Part shown: positions 5,275-6,897 of the stretch, in pieces
Layout: the number at the start of each line of letters is the position of its first letter
Position numbering within the stretch: position 1 is the first letter of the stretch
Assembly (NCBI GenBank): GCA_947452355.1
Contig: CANGCU010000065.1
Span: forward strand, 1 to 6,897
Origin: Microbacteriaceae bacterium
Lineage (GTDB): Bacteria; Actinomycetota; Actinomycetes; Actinomycetales; Microbacteriaceae
Direction of reading: 5' to 3'
DNA length: 6,897 nt
Notes under the pieces: model-generated
Databases searched by the model: none
What the model was told of the DNA's origin: nothing
Seen by the model: only the letters and a program-made list of their open reading frames with translations
Position numbers and translations under genes: made by a program

Positions 5275-6621
5275 TTAGTGGTCGTGGCCTTCGTGGTCGT
5301 GATCCGAGTGGTCATCCGCACCGAGTGGATTGGTGACCGCCGCGAGCGCCGAGTTTGTGAACTCGGACAGATCAACGGCCTTACCATTCGAATCGGTGAC
5401 CTTGACCTTCGTCAGCGCGATGGAAAGGGCCTTCGAACGAGCGACTTCGCCGACCATGCTGGAAATCTGACCGTTTTCCGACACGATCTTGATGAATTCG
5501 TTGACATCCATGCCGTACTGCTGTGCGGACTGCATGAGGTACTGCAGTAATTCGTCCTGGCCAACCTCAACGCCTTCCTTTTCGGCGAGTTCGTCAAGCA
5601 GGATCTGAACACGGAACGAACGAGACGTCGATTCGGTGACCTCGGCGCGGTGGGCGTCGTCTTTCTCGCGTCCCTCTTGCGCGAGGTGGCGCTCGACCTC
5701 GTCGGTGATGACGCCCTCGGGAACGGCAATCGTGACTTTGGAGAGGAGGACATCGAGAAGTGCTTCGCGCGCTTTCGTGGCGTTATCGAACACCGCGCGC
5801 TTCTCAATCTGGGTCTTCAGGTCAGCGCGCAATTCCTTGATCGTGTCGAACTGGCTCGCGACCTGCGCGAACTCGTCGTCGGCGTCGGGGATCTCGCGAA
5901 CCTTGACCTGGTTAACGGTGATCTCGATTTCGGCTTCTTGTCCGGCGTTGTCGCCTCCGACGAGCGTCGACTTGAACGTCGTCTTCTCGCCAGCGGTGAG
6001 TGTCAGGACGGCTTCATCCAACCCCTCGATGAGGTCACCGGAACCAACCTCATAGGAAATCGATGATGCGGTGTCGACGGTCTTGCCGCCGATCATCGCG
6101 GTGAGGTCGAGAACGACGAAGTCGCCCTTTGCCGCAGGGCGGTCGACCGTCGCAAGAGTTCCGAAACGAGTTCGGACGGCGTGAAGTTCGTCGTCAACCT
6201 GCATCGCGGTGACCTCTGACGTCTCGATCGACACCTTCAGAGAATCGAGTTGAGGAAGCGCGAAGGTGGGACGAACGTCGGTCTCGATCACGAGAACGAG
6301 GTCACCGGTGAAGTCGTCCTTCGGCAAGGTCGTGTCGACGATTTCGGGGCGGCCGAGGGTGCGAATCTTTTCTTCCTCGGTGGCCATGCGGAAGAAGCGG
6401 TCAACGCCCTCGCTGACGGCGTGGTTGATGACCTCGCCGCGACCGACCCGCTGGTCGATGAGCTGCGGCGGAACCTTTCCCTTGCGGAAACCCTTGATCT
6501 GGACCTGTTCGGCGATGTGCTGGTAGGCGTGATCGATAGACGGCTTCAGTTCCGCCGGAGAAACCGAGATGGACAGTTTGACGCGGGTATCCGACAAACG
6601 CTCGACGGTGGTTGTAGGCAC
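5275..6621 (-). CDS. tig: Trigger factor, ribosome-associated chaperone and prolyl isomerase
   Basis: Trigger factor binds near the ribosomal exit tunnel and shields nascent chains. The 448-aa protein is complete. The N-terminal ribosome-docking domain has the signature GFRKGKVP at 44-51, the same position as in E. coli. An FKBP-like isomerase domain spans about 160-240, with a GDLIEGLDEAV segment at 195-205. A helical C-terminal chaperone domain runs to about 430. Unusually, the protein ends in a His/Asp-rich tail (434-448, five His) built from three pentapeptides ending in DH. Metal binding by this tail is plausible, as in SlyD, but is inference. The start is GTG at 6621, 7 bases after AGGAG; no upstream ATG fits better. 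It lies 37 bp downstream of tRNA-Pro on the same strand. Confidence 0.97.
   Translation of the reverse strand: MPTTTVERLSDTRVKLSISVSPAELKPSIDHAYQHIAEQVQIKGFRKGKVPPQLIDQRVGRGEVINHAVSEGVDRFFRMATEEEKIRTLGRPEIVDTTLPKDDFTGDLVLVIETDVRPTFALPQLDSLKVSIETSEVTAMQVDDELHAVRTRFGTLATVDRPAAKGDFVVLDLTAMIGGKTVDTASSISYEVGSGDLIEGLDEAVLTLTAGEKTTFKSTLVGGDNAGQEAEIEITVNQVKVREIPDADDEFAQVASQFDTIKELRADLKTQIEKRAVFDNATKAREALLDVLLSKVTIAVPEGVITDEVERHLAQEGREKDDAHRAEVTESTSRSFRVQILLDELAEKEGVEVGQDELLQYLMQSAQQYGMDVNEFIKIVSENGQISSMVGEVARSKALSIALTKVKVTDSNGKAVDLSEFTNSALAAVTNPLGADDHSDHDHEGHDH
5278..5322. repeat. Three-unit 15-bp tandem repeat in the tig 3' end
   Basis: GTGGTCGTG occurs at 5278 and 5293, and the variant GTGGTCATC at 5308, with an exact 15-bp period. 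On the coding strand the units give the pentapeptides GADDH, SDHDH and EGHDH, the last 15 residues of trigger factor. The array is in frame, so gain or loss of a unit would keep the protein intact. Confidence 0.7.
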
Positions 6622-6628
6622 TGACTAA

Positions 6629-6633
6629 CTCCT
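6629..6633 (-). promoter_or_regulatory. Shine-Dalgarno site of tig
   Basis: AGGAG lies seven bases upstream of the GTG at 6621, reading on the minus strand, and decides in favour of this GTG as the tig start. The A/T-rich TATATA just upstream is too close to the site to be a useful -10 box. Confidence 0.7.
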
Positions 6634-6658
6634 ATATACATGCGGACTAAACAACTCG

Positions 6659-6733
6659 TCGGGGCGACAGGATTCGAACCTGCGACATCCCGCTCCCAAA
6701 GCGGGCACTCTAGCCAAGCTGAGCTACGCCCCG
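6659..6733 (-). tRNA. tRNA-Pro (anticodon UGG)
   Basis: The minus strand folds into a full cloverleaf: acceptor CGGGGCG/CGCCCCG with discriminator A, D-stem GCTC/GAGT, anticodon stem CCCGC/GCGGG with loop TTTGGGA (anticodon TGG at 6698-6696), and T-arm GCAGG-TTCGAAT-CCTGT. It reads CCN proline codons, mainly CCA and CCG. The 3' CCA is not encoded and must be added enzymatically. No clear promoter was found in the 89 bp before it. It lies 37 bp upstream of tig in the same direction, with no hairpin between them. Confidence 0.96.
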
Positions 6734-6787
6734 GGCCTCGTGACAGTTATGAACACGACGCGACTCAAGTCTAGTGGCTCGATGATT

Positions 6788-6815
6788 TTTACCACGCCAC
6801 GGTTTGTTATAGGCT
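6788..6815 (+). promoter_or_regulatory. Candidate promoter of tRNA-Gly
   Basis: TTTACC (6788-6793) and TAGGCT (6810-6815) are separated by 16 bp. The -10 box is identical to the one proposed for clpX and ends 7 bp before the tRNA 5' end, so the precursor would have almost no 5' leader. This is the only readable promoter in the 89-bp gap between the divergent tRNA genes. Confidence 0.45.
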
Positions 6816-6822
6816 CACGTGT

Positions 6823-6896
6823 GGGGATGTAGCTCAATGGTAGAGCCTCAGTCTTCCAAACTGATTACGCGGGTTCGATTCCCGTCATCCCCTCCA
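6823..6896 (+). tRNA. tRNA-Gly (anticodon UCC)
   Basis: The plus strand folds into a full cloverleaf: acceptor GGGGATG/CATCCCC with discriminator T, D-arm GCTC-AATGGTA-GAGC, anticodon stem TCAGT/ACTGA with loop CTTCCAA (anticodon TCC at 6855-6857), and T-arm GCGGG-TTCGATT-CCCGT. The CCA end is encoded at 6894-6896, unlike the neighbouring tRNA-Pro. It reads glycine GGA and GGG codons. The window ends one base after the gene, so anything downstream is not visible. Confidence 0.96.
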
Positions 6897-6897
6897 A

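Noticed and set aside
6634..6641. TATATA before tig as a -10 promoter box
   Set aside because: Transcription would start within or just after the Shine-Dalgarno site, and no -35 box is at the right distance.
6762..6769. CTTGAGT on the minus strand between the tRNA genes, resembling an HspR (HAIR) half-site
   Set aside because: The second half, ACTCAAG after 7 bases, is absent (the sequence there is TGTTCAT), and a single 7-mer is not evidence.
1..6897. CRISPR array, insertion sequence or prophage attachment site
   Set aside because: No regularly spaced direct repeats other than the 15-bp coding repeat in tig, no transposase or integrase, and no duplicated tRNA 3' end within the window.

Overview
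The window looks like part of a moderately high-GC actinobacterial (Actinomycetota) chromosome. The main evidence is the pair of dissimilar ClpP subunits of the ClpP1/ClpP2 type, encoded next to trigger factor and clpX with tRNA-Pro and tRNA-Gly genes just upstream. -10 boxes of the TAnnnT form, two of them placed for leaderless mRNAs, fit the same group. A Microbacteriaceae-like lineage is plausible, but the family cannot be settled from the sequence alone.

Layout from left to right: a 74-base leader with two small dyads; a DUF3800 protein on + (75-725); a convergent-gene hairpin (726-776); clpX on - (835-2115); a 98-bp divergent promoter region; a membrane-anchored CopC-like copper protein on + (2214-2846); a hairpin lying across the clpP2 stop; clpP2 and clpP1 on -, 11 bp apart (2872-3510 and 3522-4109); an exported alpha/beta hydrolase on - (4207-5220); tig (trigger factor) on - (5275-6621); tRNA-Pro(UGG) on - (6659-6733); and tRNA-Gly(UCC) on + (6823-6896). 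Coding density is high and no gene-free stretch exceeds about 110 bp.

The functional core is protein quality control. Trigger factor folds chains leaving the ribosome. ClpX unfolds tagged or damaged proteins and feeds them to the mixed ClpP1P2 protease. All catalytic and ATPase motifs checked in these genes are intact. In many actinobacteria the order tig-clpP1-clpP2-clpX is contiguous. Here it is broken twice: by the hydrolase between tig and clpP1, and by the oppositely oriented copC between clpP2 and clpX. Both inserted genes have a candidate leaderless promoter of the same geometry, so they seem to be expressed on their own.

I see no CRISPR array, insertion sequence, prophage or defence island. 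Most of the window is conserved housekeeping sequence. The points of interest are the two insertions, the leaderless promoters, a 15-bp tandem repeat that gives trigger factor a His/Asp-rich tail, the dyad in the clpX/copC divergent region, and the uncharacterised DUF3800 gene at the left edge.
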